Notes: generated by a model from the sequence alone, not told the origin. A DNA stretch of 58,258 nt from Batkoa obscura (GCA_030770535.1 JASVEC010000100.1:1-58258), one strand, 5' to 3'; shown: positions 11,851 to 24,575, counted from the first letter of the stretch. A program made the numbers and translations.

Positions 11851-13319
11851 ACCCAAAGTATTTGGCTATAGAATAAGGAAATAGACAACTTAAAATATAA
11901 TATTATACTTCTAACGACATATTGTAATTGGTTGATTAAATTCAACAATGATAGTTTAAAAGCTAGATCAATTTCTTAAAAACTACTCTTTATTATCAAT
12001 AACTTGGTAATCAATGTTAATTTATTTACCAAAAAACTCTAAAGAGTTTGCTATAAATTTCGAAGTTTAGGATGGCTTTGAAGGAAAGGCGCATATAATA
12101 TTTCCAACCTACCACATTTATCTCAAGAAAATGATTTTTCTTTTCTCGTCCTCTAAAGCCTTGTTATATTTTTTAAGTTTTTCTCGTCTTTAATAAATCA
12201 TATCTTCTATCATTTTAATTTGTTAAAAATCATCTTACTTCTGAAGTTTAAGATTCTAAAAAATAAAGTATCTTCCTTTTAGATGAATATTCAAAAAAAC
12301 TATAAAAATTAGTCAACAATTTTCTTATAGACTTGGGTAGAAAACTTACCTAAGAGTGTTGTTAAACTAGAGTAATTTAGTTTAATGTACTTTATCATAA
12401 AAGCTACTTTCCTTGATATTTTTATAGCCTGTAAACTAAATCGCTTTTAATATTTAGACCAAATAGAATCCGGTATACAATTATGTAAAAAATAATAAAT
12501 ATAAGTGAGGTGCAGTGAAATAAAACCAGTTTTAAACTTTATTAGTTATTATAAATTTAAGCTTATTTTTATTTTATAATAAGAATCTAGATTATATTAT
12601 AGTGTTCTTTAAGGAAAAAAGTTTATTATACTATTCCGTTATATTTATCGGGTAGATGTCATTGGTACTCAATTACACTAATTATATATATATTGACTTT
12701 TACTATGCTTTATTAGTTTTCAAACTAAAGCTAAGTAACGATTAATATTTGTCTCAGAGTTTATAGTCAGAGACTTAACTATCTCCTTCACACAATCTTT
12801 GATAGTAAGAAAAGTAACAACTTAAAGCTCGATTTCGAACATTGGTATGATACTATAATTTATTCTCTTTATTATGTATTAAATGGATACTTGTGTTAAC
12901 TCAAGAATAACTCATGAATTAATTCGAGTAACGTAGTCAACTAATTTGTAATGTGAACTAGAAATCGATTATACCAAAGTTTATTGAGTGATTTTAAACC
13001 AAAATAAATAATACTCTCAAAATGTACATTAGTATAATTTTACTAAATATTAACAGACTTTATGATTGTAAATTTAATCAGTATTATTAGGTGATAATAT
13101 ATGATTGTAACATCATTTATTAAACGTTATCTTTTTTTAATGTGTATTAATATCTTTACATTACTATTATATGTTCCCAAATAATATCATAATAGTATTA
13201 AAAATAAACAACAATTGTAATGAATAAAATTGTAATAAATAATATTTTACCCAAAAGTTTTTTAAACTTAAAAATAAATGTATATACTTTTTTAATAAAT
13301 AAACTAAAAACAAAATCCA

Positions 13320-13608
13320 AAAAAACACTGAAGAATAATGTAATCATAAAAGTTGTTATCAAGATTTAAGTTTTTCAAATATTATGGTAACAAAAATAAT
13401 TATCATATATTAATAATATAAGCAACTTTCTTGTAAACTGGGTATGTAAAGCAACTAAAAGTTCAAAAAATACTAAAGAACAATAATGTAGGTATGGTAA
13501 AAATTACTTACTAAGCTTAAGTTTTTTGAAGATTATAGCAATAAAAATAAGTATTATAAATTAGTGTTATAAGCAAGCTTCTTGTAAAATAGGTATATAA
13601 AGCAAGCA
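13320..13608 (+). repeat. Near-tandem duplication upstream of the S41 peptidase gene
   Basis: Two imperfect copies, about 13320-13452 and 13465-13608. Shared blocks in order: GAAxAATAATGTA, TTAAGTTTTTxxAA, TATxxxAAxAAAAATAA, ATAAGCAA, CTTGTAAA, and GGTATxTAAAGCAA. The second copy ends in a good TATA box (TATATAAAG at about 13594) 62 nt ahead of the coding ATG, so the repeat duplicates a promoter-like module. Confidence 0.6.
13594..13602 (+). promoter_or_regulatory. TATA box of first S41 peptidase gene
   Basis: TATATAAAG, about 65 nt upstream of the start codon. The second S41 gene has the same motif (ATATAAAGC on the minus strand, around 36808-36818) at practically the same distance. Confidence 0.5.
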
Positions 13609-13664
13609 AAATATGGTAAGGATGTTATAAAATTATAGAAAAAAACAAATATTCATTTAATACT

Positions 13665-15560
13665 ATGCAACTCAATTTTCTCTCGTTGATAACTCTATTT
13701 GCTGCTTTGGTATCTGGTCAAAATAACACTAAAACTACAGATCCCTGTGCAAAGATAGCTAGCAAATCAGTAATTGGTTATAAAGATGCACTTGCTTGTT
13801 ATGACAACTTTGAACTAACTAATAAAGTACGTGATGGTGTTTCAGATACTTTAAAAAAGATCCTTCCTTTCTATGCTTTTATCGATATTGCTAAAAGATC
13901 CCCTGATCCAAAAGTACCTAGTTATATTGATATTGAAGCTGAATTGAACAAAGTCTTATCTAAAAAATATGATACTGAACGTGATTTCCAAGTTTCTATT
14001 GTTAAGTTTTTCAACTCTTTAGAAGATGGTCATACTAGATATACTTCCAATTGTTTTTCCAGTTTCGTATTCAGACAACCATTCCCATTATACCCAGAAG
14101 AAGGTAAATCGGGAGAAATCCGAGTTAAAATCCCTCAAGGTTTACGATATAGTCAATCTCTTCTTGATGCTTGGAAAGCCGCTGGTGTAGATGTGTTAAG
14201 CTATGCTGGTGCTGAAGTATTATCGATTGATGGTAAACAACCACTCGAATTTGTCGAAGAGTACGCCAAACATTATGTTGGTACATCAAGAGATGTTAAC
14301 TCTCGTATGAATTATGCGCTTGCACGTTCCATTCAAAGTAATGGTCAGTGGGGTATTAGTTATGGTAGCTTTGGTTCTACTACTATTCCGCCAGTTAAAG
14401 AAACTTTAACTTTTAGAATTCGTGTTGGTAATAATGAAAAAGAAGTAGTTGTACCTTATATTGCTACTCCAAATGTAGCACTTCCATTTACTAATGCTGA
14501 TTCCTTTTATAAAAACAACTGTGGAGCTGATGTTCCTAAGGCTGGAAATAATACAAACGTCAATGAACTTCAATTATTAGAAGTACCTGAAGTTAAGGAA
14601 ATCCCAATTGAAGCCCCAATTGAATCTAAAGACTCTAGATTGATTGATCCTCTTTTAACTGCTGTAGTTGATGGTACTTACATTAAAACATATACTTTAC
14701 CCGATAATGTAGGCGTTATCCATATTTCTACTTTTTCACCTTCTAACAGAACCAAATGGTTTGATGAGGCAATTGATGGTTTCAAGGCGCTTCAAGATGA
14801 AAAAGCTGAAAAATTGATTTTGGATGTAAGTAATAACGGTGGCGGCGCCATTTGTTTGGGATATAACGTACTTGATTATCTCTTTCCAAATGCTTCTACT
14901 AAGTTTTTTAATACTGATATGCACTATTCTCCATTACTTGCTAAGCTTACTCAAAATTCAACCAATGGTTTCTTTAATCCAAAATTTTATAATCAGCCTG
15001 ATGGTAAACCATTCGCTTCACAAAACGCCTTTACTAACATCAAAACCTATAATCGTGGTAATAATAGAAACAGTCAATATACCCCTCAATTCCAAGACAG
15101 GTGTGGTACCAATCAATTACGCTCTCTATTAGTTAACAATACTCAACCATTTAAAACTGAAAATATTGCTTTAGTTTCCAACTCTATCTGTTATTCTACT
15201 TGTACCCTTTTAAGTAACGGTATGCAAGAATTTCATAATGTTAAGAGTTATGCTTTTGGTGGCCTTAAATATAAAGATGCTACTATTGGTTCCCTTGGTG
15301 GCGGTACTGTTCATTCTCTTGATGGCCTTTTAGGTAGCTTAAAATCTTCAGGATTGGATAAGGACCCTGCTGCTCCACAACCACTCCCAATCAAAGGCGG
15401 TATTCGCTTCACTGTTAGAGAGGCTTATTCTTCTAGATTTAAGGAGCTCCGTCCATTAGAGTTCACTTGGAATCCAGCCAAGAATCATAAAGCTTATACT
15501 GCAGAAACTGCTTTTAATCCATACAAAGTTTGGGAACAAGTTGCTGAAGACTTGAAATAA
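13665..15560 (+). CDS. Secreted S41-family serine peptidase, copy A
   Basis: Intronless gene of 631 codons. An N-terminal signal peptide (MQLNFLSLITLFAALVSG) is followed by a mature start near QNNTKTTDPC. The S41 (tail-specific protease-like) core shows LILDVSNNGGG at about residues 384-394 and the nucleophile motif SNSICYSTCTLL, with the likely catalytic Ser near residue 511 in the YSTC context seen in fungal S41 proteins. Several NxS/T sites suggest N-glycosylation. A close paralogue lies inverted at 34853-36745; the two differ by scattered substitutions concentrated at the N terminus and in the region of residues about 350-480, while long tracts are nearly identical at the DNA level. A secreted scavenging or host-substrate peptidase is an inference; the substrate is unknown. 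Confidence 0.88.
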   Translation: MQLNFLSLITLFAALVSGQNNTKTTDPCAKIASKSVIGYKDALACYDNFELTNKVRDGVSDTLKKILPFYAFIDIAKRSPDPKVPSYIDIEAELNKVLSKKYDTERDFQVSIVKFFNSLEDGHTRYTSNCFSSFVFRQPFPLYPEEGKSGEIRVKIPQGLRYSQSLLDAWKAAGVDVLSYAGAEVLSIDGKQPLEFVEEYAKHYVGTSRDVNSRMNYALARSIQSNGQWGISYGSFGSTTIPPVKETLTFRIRVGNNEKEVVVPYIATPNVALPFTNADSFYKNNCGADVPKAGNNTNVNELQLLEVPEVKEIPIEAPIESKDSRLIDPLLTAVVDGTYIKTYTLPDNVGVIHISTFSPSNRTKWFDEAIDGFKALQDEKAEKLILDVSNNGGGAICLGYNVLDYLFPNASTKFFNTDMHYSPLLAKLTQNSTNGFFNPKFYNQPDGKPFASQNAFTNIKTYNRGNNRNSQYTPQFQDRCGTNQLRSLLVNNTQPFKTENIALVSNSICYSTCTLLSNGMQEFHNVKSYAFGGLKYKDATIGSLGGGTVHSLDGLLGSLKSSGLDKDPAAPQPLPIKGGIRFTVREAYSSRFKELRPLEFTWNPAKNHKAYTAETAFNPYKVWEQVAEDLK

Positions 15561-17059
15561 TTAACAAACCCTTATCATTAATAAAAATTATCTAAAACCA
15601 TATTATTATTTGCTTTAGTTATTATTATCAGTAATGGATTTCTATCCAAACTATTTAACATCTTTTCATATTAAAAACTATTTGTAAGCAAACTAAGTAA
15701 TTTAGTCCTTGAGACTACCTAAAAGTAGATGCATTTGTATTGACGAATAAGGGGTAATGAATAATAGCTGTTTCTATTGTTTGTCTCCAGTAGCATCTAT
15801 GTAATATTCTTTTTTTTATAAAATAAATTATATACAAATAAATAAAAGACAGTGCTTGAATTAGTTATGTTAAATTAAATTGAAGTCATACTTAGCTTTT
15901 GTAAACTTTACTTAAAAATCCTAATATTTTTGTATTTAATAATTTTATTAATAACTTTTCCACTTAAATAGCGCTTAAAAATGGAAAAAGTGATGAAACC
16001 AAAAAAGCACCCTCAATATTAATTATATTTACTCAAATAAACTAATAGTAAGTTAATTTGAAAATAAATACAAAACATTTCAAATTAAAAAATATTAATA
16101 TTTTATAAGCATATATACATTATTTAGTTTATTTTTTGTCTTTATTACGTTTATTATTGTATAATAGATATAAAAACTTATTAATAAATTATATAAAACA
16201 ATAATAATAATTTAATGCATAGATGTAATTTCTTATAGTTAAAACCATTTTAAAACAAAAGCAAAAAATTTTATAAATTTTTTATAAATTACAGATATTC
16301 TTATGTAAAGCAACACCTATAAATAATTTTTAGTCTTTTCAATATTTAAAAATCAAAGCTTTACCATCTATCTTTTACAAAAAACCTAAAGCTTATTTAG
16401 CGTTGTCCTTAAATATAAATATTTTTCTACTAATGCAGTTGTGTAAAATTATTTTATTTTAAAAGAACGTAAAATATAAATTAAAATATAAAATCAGGGG
16501 TACTAAAACCACTATAAAGAAAAGAGGAAAAATAAAAGGAAAACAAAAAGCCAGAATATGGTTTCTAAACTTAATTTAATATGAGTTAATGCTATAGCTA
16601 TTTTCTAATCAGTTCCGTTAATCCATGTAAAGGAAAGAATCAAGATGTAAAAAATTGTAATTAATTATCCGAATGATACAAATTATTATTTCTAAATTTG
16701 TAAATAATCATAACAATTGGGAGGTGATTTTAAAAAGGCGGAAAATTAAATCAAAAAGATAACGGAGCAATCAAAATTGATATCTGGAAAATTGAGGTCC
16801 GATGAGGAAAATTGGTAGTTTAACTTAGCTAAAGGGGGATATTTACTAAATTTAGCTAAAACGATAAAATTTTTTATTAAATTGATATAGAGTTTTTAAA
16901 AAATCGTAATAAAAAGATGAAAATAAAAGATTATCTTTTTACTATTGTTTTGTTTAATTTTTTTTGATAATCGTTTATCAACTACACTTTAAAAATAACA
17001 GTTTATCAATTCAATCAAAGTTTATTAATTCATTCAAGTATTGTACAACTATCAATAAC
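15561..17059. other. Intergenic region with a degraded element copy
   Basis: About 1.5 kb. Contains a decayed foldback element (about 15920-16019). The rest is AT-rich with no supported gene. Confidence 0.4.
15920..16019 (+). mobile_element. Short foldback MITE-like element, copy 3 (degraded left end)
   Basis: The family core is clear (CTTTTCCACTTAAATAGCGC, then ATGGAAAAAGTGATGAAACC and AAAAAAGCACCCTCAATA). The left terminal repeat is no longer recognisable. Confidence 0.6.
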
Positions 17060-18609
17060 ATGCCTCCTTTCGTAACTGAAGCAAAACAAAGTAACTTTTT
17101 TTATCAAAAACGTTGATAATAATACTAATAGCCTTAATATAAATAGATAATTCAGATGACAAAATAGTTACTATAATTAATGGAAAGGTATATGATATTA
17201 CTGATTTCATTAATGAACACCCTGGTGGACCAGTAATTAAAACTCAAATTGGTATTGATGCTACTGGTAAGACTAACATCACATATTGATAGTCAGTGAT
17301 AACTAACTTCAAATTAAGATACTTTTAATGCGTTCCATCCACCTAACATTCAGGAAATTTTAACTGATTATTATGATGAAGAACTCACTAAACAATACAA
17401 ATTAAAGGGTGAAAAAGGTAATACATTACAATGTTTAATATTAAATAACATTACTAATAGTAATAATAAATAGATAATGAGTTCTTAAAAGAAATAAGAA
17501 ACTTAAAGAAGGATTTCGAAAAGGAAGGTTTGTTTAAATCAAACAAACCTTTTTATCTTATGATTGGAGTATTAAACATCTCCATTTTTTTATCTTCTGT
17601 AATTGTATTAAAACACTTTGGTCATACTTTGATAGGTGTTTTAATCTCTGCATTATTGATGGGATTATTTTGGCAACAATGTGGATGGCATGCACATGAA
17701 TACCTTCATCATCAAGTATTTGAAAATCGATATTTGAATAATACTGTTGGTGGTTTATTCTTTGGTGCAGTTTGTCAAGGTTTTTCCCCATCTTGGTGGA
17801 AAGATAAGCATAATACACATCATGCTTCACCTAATGTACATAATGATGATCCTGATATTGATACTCACCCATTTTTAGCTTGGAGTGAAAATGTAATGGA
17901 GCTATATACTGAATTAGATGATCAAGAATTAGGAAGCCAAATGAAATTATTCATGTTGAATAACCAAAAGTTCTTATTTTTTCCATTATTGGCATTTGCT
18001 AGATTATCTTGGTGTTTCTTTAGTTTATGGTATTCCTTAAGTAATGGTCAACTAGGTGATAAAAAAAAACAATTTATTCCTATTTCACCTATCGAACCCC
18101 TCTGTTTAGTACTTCATTGGGTTATTAATTTTTTTATTGCATTTTATTATCCAACTACGTGGATTAAATCATTATTGTTTTTATTCTTTTCTCAAACTAG
18201 TTCAGGTGTATTAATTGCCGCTGTCTTTAGTTTAAATCATAATGGTATGAGAATTTTAACTAAAGATGAAGCAAATGAATTAGATTTCTATCAACTACAA
18301 ATTGAAACTGGAAGAGATGTAATACCTTCTTATTTTATGACTTGGTTTACTGGTGGTTTAAACTATCAGATTGAACATCATGTAAGTTTTTATTTTACAC
18401 TATATATACTTTTACTTATCATTTCGATTTAGTTATTTCCAACTTTACCAAGACATAACTTCCAATTCACTCAAAAGAGAGTACAGGCCTTATGTAATAA
18501 ATATGATATTAAATATCATTGTACAGGCTTCTTTGAAGGTACAATGGAAGTCATGGATCGTTTAGATAGAGTATCTAAAATGATTAATTCTAAATTGCAT
18601 CTTGATTAA
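17060..18609 (+). CDS. Cytochrome b5-fused front-end desaturase (delta-6 fatty acid or delta-8 sphingolipid type)
   Basis: Membrane desaturase that introduces a double bond between an existing bond and the carboxyl (front) end of an acyl chain or a sphingoid base. The N-terminal cytochrome b5 domain has the heme-ligand motif EHPGGP and a second histidine in NAFHPP. The desaturase domain follows with the three histidine boxes: HEYLHH, HNTHH and QIEHH, the last with Gln as first residue, diagnostic of front-end enzymes. Hydrophobic segments flank the boxes. Four short introns are placed with good phase: about 17091-17149 (between EAKQ and NNSDD), about 17271-17320, about 17420-17474, and about 18381-18432 directly after QIEHH, where LFPTLPRHNF continues. 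The protein is about 440 residues and ends at the TAA at 18609. Substrate choice (acyl or sphingoid) cannot be decided here. Confidence 0.9.
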
Positions 18610-19625
18610 TAAATATATATTTTTTTTATTGTTCTGAATTTTATTTAACTTATTTTCTTAGTCAAAAATTATATTTTACTGATATTTTCGTTTTAAAAGT
18701 CTAATAAGAACGCTTTTTTGATTTCACTTTTTCTATTTTCAAGCACTGTTTGGAGTAGAATAATTATTAGTAAAATTAAAAATACAGCCTCAATTCCATT
18801 TTTTTTGAATGATAATAACCTTTTAATAAAAAAATTGATATCTGCAAAAGTTAGTTAGCTATATAATACTTTGATTGTAGTTTAGAATGATCATATTAAT
18901 TTACTACTCTAATGAGTTATTTGATTCAAAATATAAATTCAGCAGTAACAAAATGATCAAAATAAACATGTTTGTAGTAAATCGCAAAGAAAACTAGAAA
19001 AACTCTAAAAAGTAGATAACTAATTCCAAAGTTCGATTTTAAGCTAGCTTGAACTTTCATAGGAAATTACTATTTTCAGAGTCTAATATTAAGCAAAGGA
19101 GCTTAAAATTGAATCTAATGTTAAAAGAAACAATAAACAAGAATAAAGCTTAAAGTTTTAAATAAGTTTATATAGTGAATTTCTTATACTTTTTTATATA
19201 GCTTATTATTATATAGTATTGTTTTGATACTTTTTTTGTATCTTTAAATTTTTAGACAAAAATTTTGTTAATTCATAAAATTAAGGCTTTGGCTTAAAAT
19301 CCTAGAGAGCTTTCAAAAGTAAGTAGTCCAGTTTTTGTGGAAATTTAGGCTGGTTTAAAATTAAACTTTGGCAGTAGTCTGGTTTTTTTGGAAACTTCTC
19401 CAATTTTTTTGCTATTCATTGTACAAATTACTACCACCAAATTTTGGAACCAACTCAGCCCAAATCATAATATTCCAAAAAAATGTGCTTAATTTTGATT
19501 TAATTCTTTATAAGGCTAATAAGCTTAAAAAACGCAGTTAAATATTTTAAGCAAATGAAATCAATATTGAATTATTTTTTTCTAAAAATTTCAAATTCCA
19601 TTCTTTTTTAAAATATCAATACAAG
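18610..19625. other. Intergenic region with a degraded element copy
   Basis: About 1 kb between two same-strand genes. Contains a weak foldback-element copy (about 18706-18796). Nothing else is supported. Confidence 0.4.
18706..18796 (-). mobile_element. Short foldback MITE-like element, copy 4 (degraded)
   Basis: Reverse orientation and shortened. Recognisable blocks are TTTTTTGATTTCACTTTTTC, CAAGCACTGTTTGGAG and TTATTAGTAAAATT. Terminal repeats are poorly preserved. Confidence 0.5.
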
Positions 19626-22600
19626 ATGGATGAGTTTGAACTAAGCTCAGATGATCCGGGGTTAGAGCTACTTATGCAGGAAATTGAAGCTAAGAACAGA
19701 CTGACGGGAAATGTGAAATTTGGGAATAATTTAGGGAATAATCAAGTGAATGTTCAAGGGAATGAAGGAAACAATGTAAATGGAAATTCAATTCAAAATT
19801 TCAATAATAACCAACCCATGAATGACAACAATTATAACAATAAAACAAATTTCAATTCACTTGGAACGTTGAATAACAACACATATAACTCAACTTCAGT
19901 GGGGACTAAAGCTCCTTTTGGTAGTCAGATTAATCATAGGTTGGCTCAAACTAGAGCAAACAACTCAGGCAATCTTAAAAACAATATAATTCCAAATTCT
20001 AACAAAATAAATATTCATGATCCAGCTTTTTTTGAGATATCAGATGATGATTATGATGTATTTAATAAGATACTGGAATTAACAGATTCTAAAAAGGGTA
20101 CAGTAGCTGACAAGGATATTATGGGTAAAAATGATACCATAGCTACAAAGAGCAATATAACTAAAATGGATACTCTAACCAAAAATGACAGCATAAGGAA
20201 AAGCTCAACTGAATATGGAAAAGTTAAACTACAAGGTACAAATGAATACTTCATTATTTCGGATGATGATGATGATGATTTTGATATACCACAGGAATTA
20301 ATTGAAATTGAAAATCGCAATAAATTTAACAAACCAAATAATACAGGGATTATGAATTCAATCGCACAGAATAGTAATCTAACAAATAATAACGATAATA
20401 ATCTGATAAATGATACTCTGTTTAGTAATAGTATCAGTAGCTTGAATAGCAATCAATTTCAACATGACATTAACAATCAAATAAACAATACTAACGACAG
20501 AATAAACAGTTTAAAAGATGGTACTTCTAAACCTATAATTAATAACCAAGCAAATGTAAATAATTCGAATGTTCAAGGATTTAACCGGAACATAAACATT
20601 AATTTAAATAACAAAAAGTTTAATTTAAATAGTAATAATAATAATGCTATTATAAATAATAATCACAACGCTACTTTAAGTAATAATATTAATAACCTAA
20701 CTAATAACAATTTCAATATAGAATCGAGTATAAATCAGGTCCTAATATACAATTAGATCAAGATCCAATATTTGAAATTTCAGATGATGATTTTCCTATC
20801 GAGCTATTTGATCAGCTAGCACAACAAGGGGGTAAACCAAATCAAAGTAGTAAATCAGACAATATAAATACATCGAGGAATGATAATAGCATTAAAAAAA
20901 AAGAAATTCAAACTAAGCTAAATTTTGTACCGACTAAACCAAACGCCAATAAACCTTCCTTTAATATTATAAGTAATTATAAACCACCTACAAAATGTTA
21001 CGAACAAGATAATTGTTATACAGAATTAAATTATTGTCCAGAAGCAATAAAGACATGGGTTTATCCAACTAATTATCCATTAAGAGATTATCAATTTAAT
21101 ATAGTAATGAAAGCACTTCATGAAAATACTTTAGTTTCATTACCCACTGGTCTCGGAAAAACATTTATAGCAGCTGTAGTAATGTTTAATTTTTATCGAT
21201 GGTTTCCAGATTTAAAAGTAGTATTTATGGCACCAACAAAACCACTGGTAGCACAACAAATAGAATCATGCTATAAAGTATGTGGTATTGATCCAAAAGA
21301 TTGTGTAGAATTAACGGGTATGACACAACGTAAATTAAGACAAGAATTGTGGAGAAGTAAAAAAGTATTTTATATAACACCACAAATTTTAGAAAATGAT
21401 TTAAAAGAGGGATTATGTTCTCCTGAATACTTTTCATTGATAGTAGTAGATGAAGCTCATCGGGCTCAACGTGCTTATGCTTATGTTACAGTAATAAAAG
21501 AGATATTTAAAAAAAATCCATTATTTAGAGTATTAGCATTATCAGCTACACCAGGATCAACAATGGATAAAGTACAAGCAATGGTCACTAATCTAAATAT
21601 AGCCAGAATTGAAATAAGAACAGAAGAAGCATTAGATATTATGCCATATACATTTCAAAAATTAGTGGATAAGAGGGTAGTACCATTAAGTCCAATAATT
21701 GAAGAAATTAGTGAAAATTTCAAAAATATATTTCGACCAAATTTGGAAAAATTAAAAAATAAAGGTGCTTTTTGGAGTACGGATTTGGAGCAGATTTCTC
21801 ATTATAGTTTATTAAAAGCTAGAGAAAGGTTTCGTGCCAATTCTCATAATGGCGGTATGGATTCCAGATTAGCGGAAGGAGATTTTGCTTTATGTATATC
21901 TATGGTTCATCAATTAGAGCATTTACATAAATATGGAGTTACTACATTTAGTAAAAAGATACGTGAATGGATCGAAGAGTCGAAATCAAGTGAAGCTAAA
22001 TATCGCCATCAAATGTTAAATAACCTTAGTTTTCAAAAATTAGTCTCTAAAGTCGAAGAAATTGTACAAAGAGAAGATTATCATCAAAAACTAATGAGTC
22101 ATCCTAAATTGGAATTGTTAATTAATAAAGTTCAAGAGCATTTTAATTTATTTGATTCCAATTCAAAAATTATGATATTTGCTCAATTTAGAGAAACAAT
22201 TAATGAAATTATACAAACGTTATCTAAATTAGGAGATCATGTTCGGGCTACTCCATTTATTGGTCAATCAGATGGTAAAGCTAGTAAAGGTTTAAAACAA
22301 AAAGAACAAATTGAAGTAAGATTGTTCCATTTTATATAATAAAATAGAATATTAATATTTTAATTTATCTTTGATTTTTAATTTTAGGTAATTCAAAAAT
22401 TTAAACGAGGTGAATATAATATATTAGTTTGTTCTTCTATTGGTGAAGAAGGACTAGATATTGGTGAAGTGGATTTTATTATTTGTTATGATAGTACAAG
22501 TTCACCTATTAAATTGGTAATAATTTGATAAACATAGTACTAATAAAATATTGACTCATTTTATTTAATTAGTTACAACGTATAGGACGAACAGGAAGAC

Positions 22601-23791
22601 GAAGGGATGGAAAAGTATGTATGCTATTAAGTAAAGGAAAAGAAGAGAGATCTTTTTATAGTTCTAAAAGCTATCATAAAACAGTAGTTAAAGCTATTCA
22701 AGAAGGTAAAGTAGATTATTTTCAACAAAATGCAAGAATGTTACCACAAGGTTGTATACCCATTTGTGAAAAAAAGAACATTCATATTGAACCTTATGAT
22801 AGATTAATAATTAAACCTACAAGAGGAAGAGGAAATAAGTATAATGATAATAAATATAAGAATCAATTAGAATTAGAAGAAGAGCTAATTGATTATCAAT
22901 TGAATGAGGATAGAATTTCATTAGATATAACAAAATCTATGATCAATAGACCTACTCTTTATTATTCTGTTAAACATACACCTTTATGTTATAATGTTGT
23001 TAAGATATTTAATCAAATTCAATATTTAAAAATTAGACAAGGTAAGATTTAATTTTTAATTTTTATTGAGTTAATTTAAATTTAAATAATTTATATTTTT
23101 TATTAGAGAATGATAAAAGAAAAGAAACCCATTTAAAAAGTAATAATAATAATAATAATCAAGTAATAGTGGAGAGAAACATATCTTTGATTTTAAAAGA
23201 TAACTTAGATGATTCAGTTGATAATGATATGGATTTTGAGTTGAATAACAGTGATTCTATAGGAAATGATAAAAGTTTCTGTAAGGAAGCTAATAACAAT
23301 AATAAGAGTGATGAGGAGCTATTACCTTTAAAAAGAAACTTAGATGCTAGAATGAAAGCTCTGTTTGATCGACATGCTAAGATTGCTAAACAAAGATTAC
23401 AAAGTAAAAATATAAAAGAAAATGAAAAAAGTAAACAAAATCAAAATGATGAAATAAAAGAAGATAAATCAAAAGAAATTCGATCCAAACCAACAATTAA
23501 ATTGGATGAAGAAAATATTAGTAAAAATTTGACAAAAAGTATTAATTTATTACAAAATTTTAAAGCAAAGAATACTGTAAAAAAATACATTAACGATACT
23601 TCATTTAATAATATAGAAAATAAACTCAACAAATCTAGCAATACTAGTTTTAATGAAGGTAATGCTACTTTTTTTAGTCATTTAAAATCAACACAAGAAA
23701 AAAGTAATAATAATAATAATAGTAATAATTCAACAATGATATTAGATTCCAGTATCAATGATAATAACCAATCTATTATGATATTAGAATC

Positions 23792-23824
<33 letters not shown>

Positions 23825-24575
23825 CAGCGTTATAGTATTGAATACAAACAAACAAATAAAACCAAGGGTCGTTGATAATACTAAGAAATTAAAAAGAAGA
23901 TACAATGAAAGCAACAATAATAATAATTTAAAGAATAGTAACAAAAATAAAACATTATTAATAACTAATGAATTAATGGAACTTGAAGCGGAAGTATCAT
24001 CTGATAAAAATGACTTTAGTGAAGATGAAATTGAAAATGATAATAATAGTGATGAGAATGAAGATGGTGATTTAAAAGGATTTATTTGTCAAGATGATGA
24101 AATATCGCCTAATATATTAACCAATAACAGTAGCGATTTTAACAATAATAATAATTATAATCAGTCCCATATGCAAGCTTTTTATCAACAATCTATCTTT
24201 ACTCAACCTAATAATGAAGAAATACTAAATAAATTTCAAACTAAATTACATCAATTTGGTAATCAAAAAGTAGGACTAAAATATGTATTAAAAAAAAATC
24301 AAAAGAAAATAAAAGAAATTCAAGAAGAAGAAGAAGAAGAAGAGAATGAAGAGGATGAAATAGATGATTCATTTATCGTTAATGACGATGAAATTGAATA
24401 TGAAAATTCAAGTCCAAGACAAATTTCAATTTCACCAATGAGAAAAACAAGGTCTATTAAAAGAAGGGAAATGGAAATGGAAAGAAAAATGCAAATAGAT
24501 TATTTGAATAATCATGAATTAACTAGTTCTCAAATTCAAGAACTGTTTGAGGATGATGAGGACAAAATGGAATAA
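19626..24575 (+). CDS. MPH1: FANCM/Mph1-family DNA helicase
   Basis: SF2 helicase/translocase of the FANCM (Mph1, Fml1) family, acting on D-loops and stalled forks in nuclear DNA repair. Motif I is PTGLGKT, motif Ia [10 protein letters not shown], motif [11 protein letters not shown], motif [17 protein letters not shown] followed by [13 protein letters not shown], a FANCM/Mph1 signature. After an intron (about 22317-22387) come [16 protein letters not shown] and, after a second (about 22516-22571), motif [17 protein letters not shown] further intron near 23042-23105 leads to a long Asn-, Lys- and acid-rich tail. The N-terminal 380 residues are Asn-rich with repeated hydrophobic-plus-SDDD motifs. 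Near 20730-20760 the N-terminal frame and the helicase frame do not join by any convincing intron, though the SDDD repeat continues on both sides, so one gene is likely. Confidence 0.9.

Larger units (their letters stand above)
10360..13664. other. Gene-poor region with an element, a possible relic and a tandem repeat
   Basis: About 3.3 kb without an intact gene. Contains a short foldback element (11309-11415), a minus-strand stretch around 11430-11850 that reads like a decayed coding sequence, and a roughly 130-145 bp near-tandem duplication just upstream of the S41 gene (13320-13608). Confidence 0.5.
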
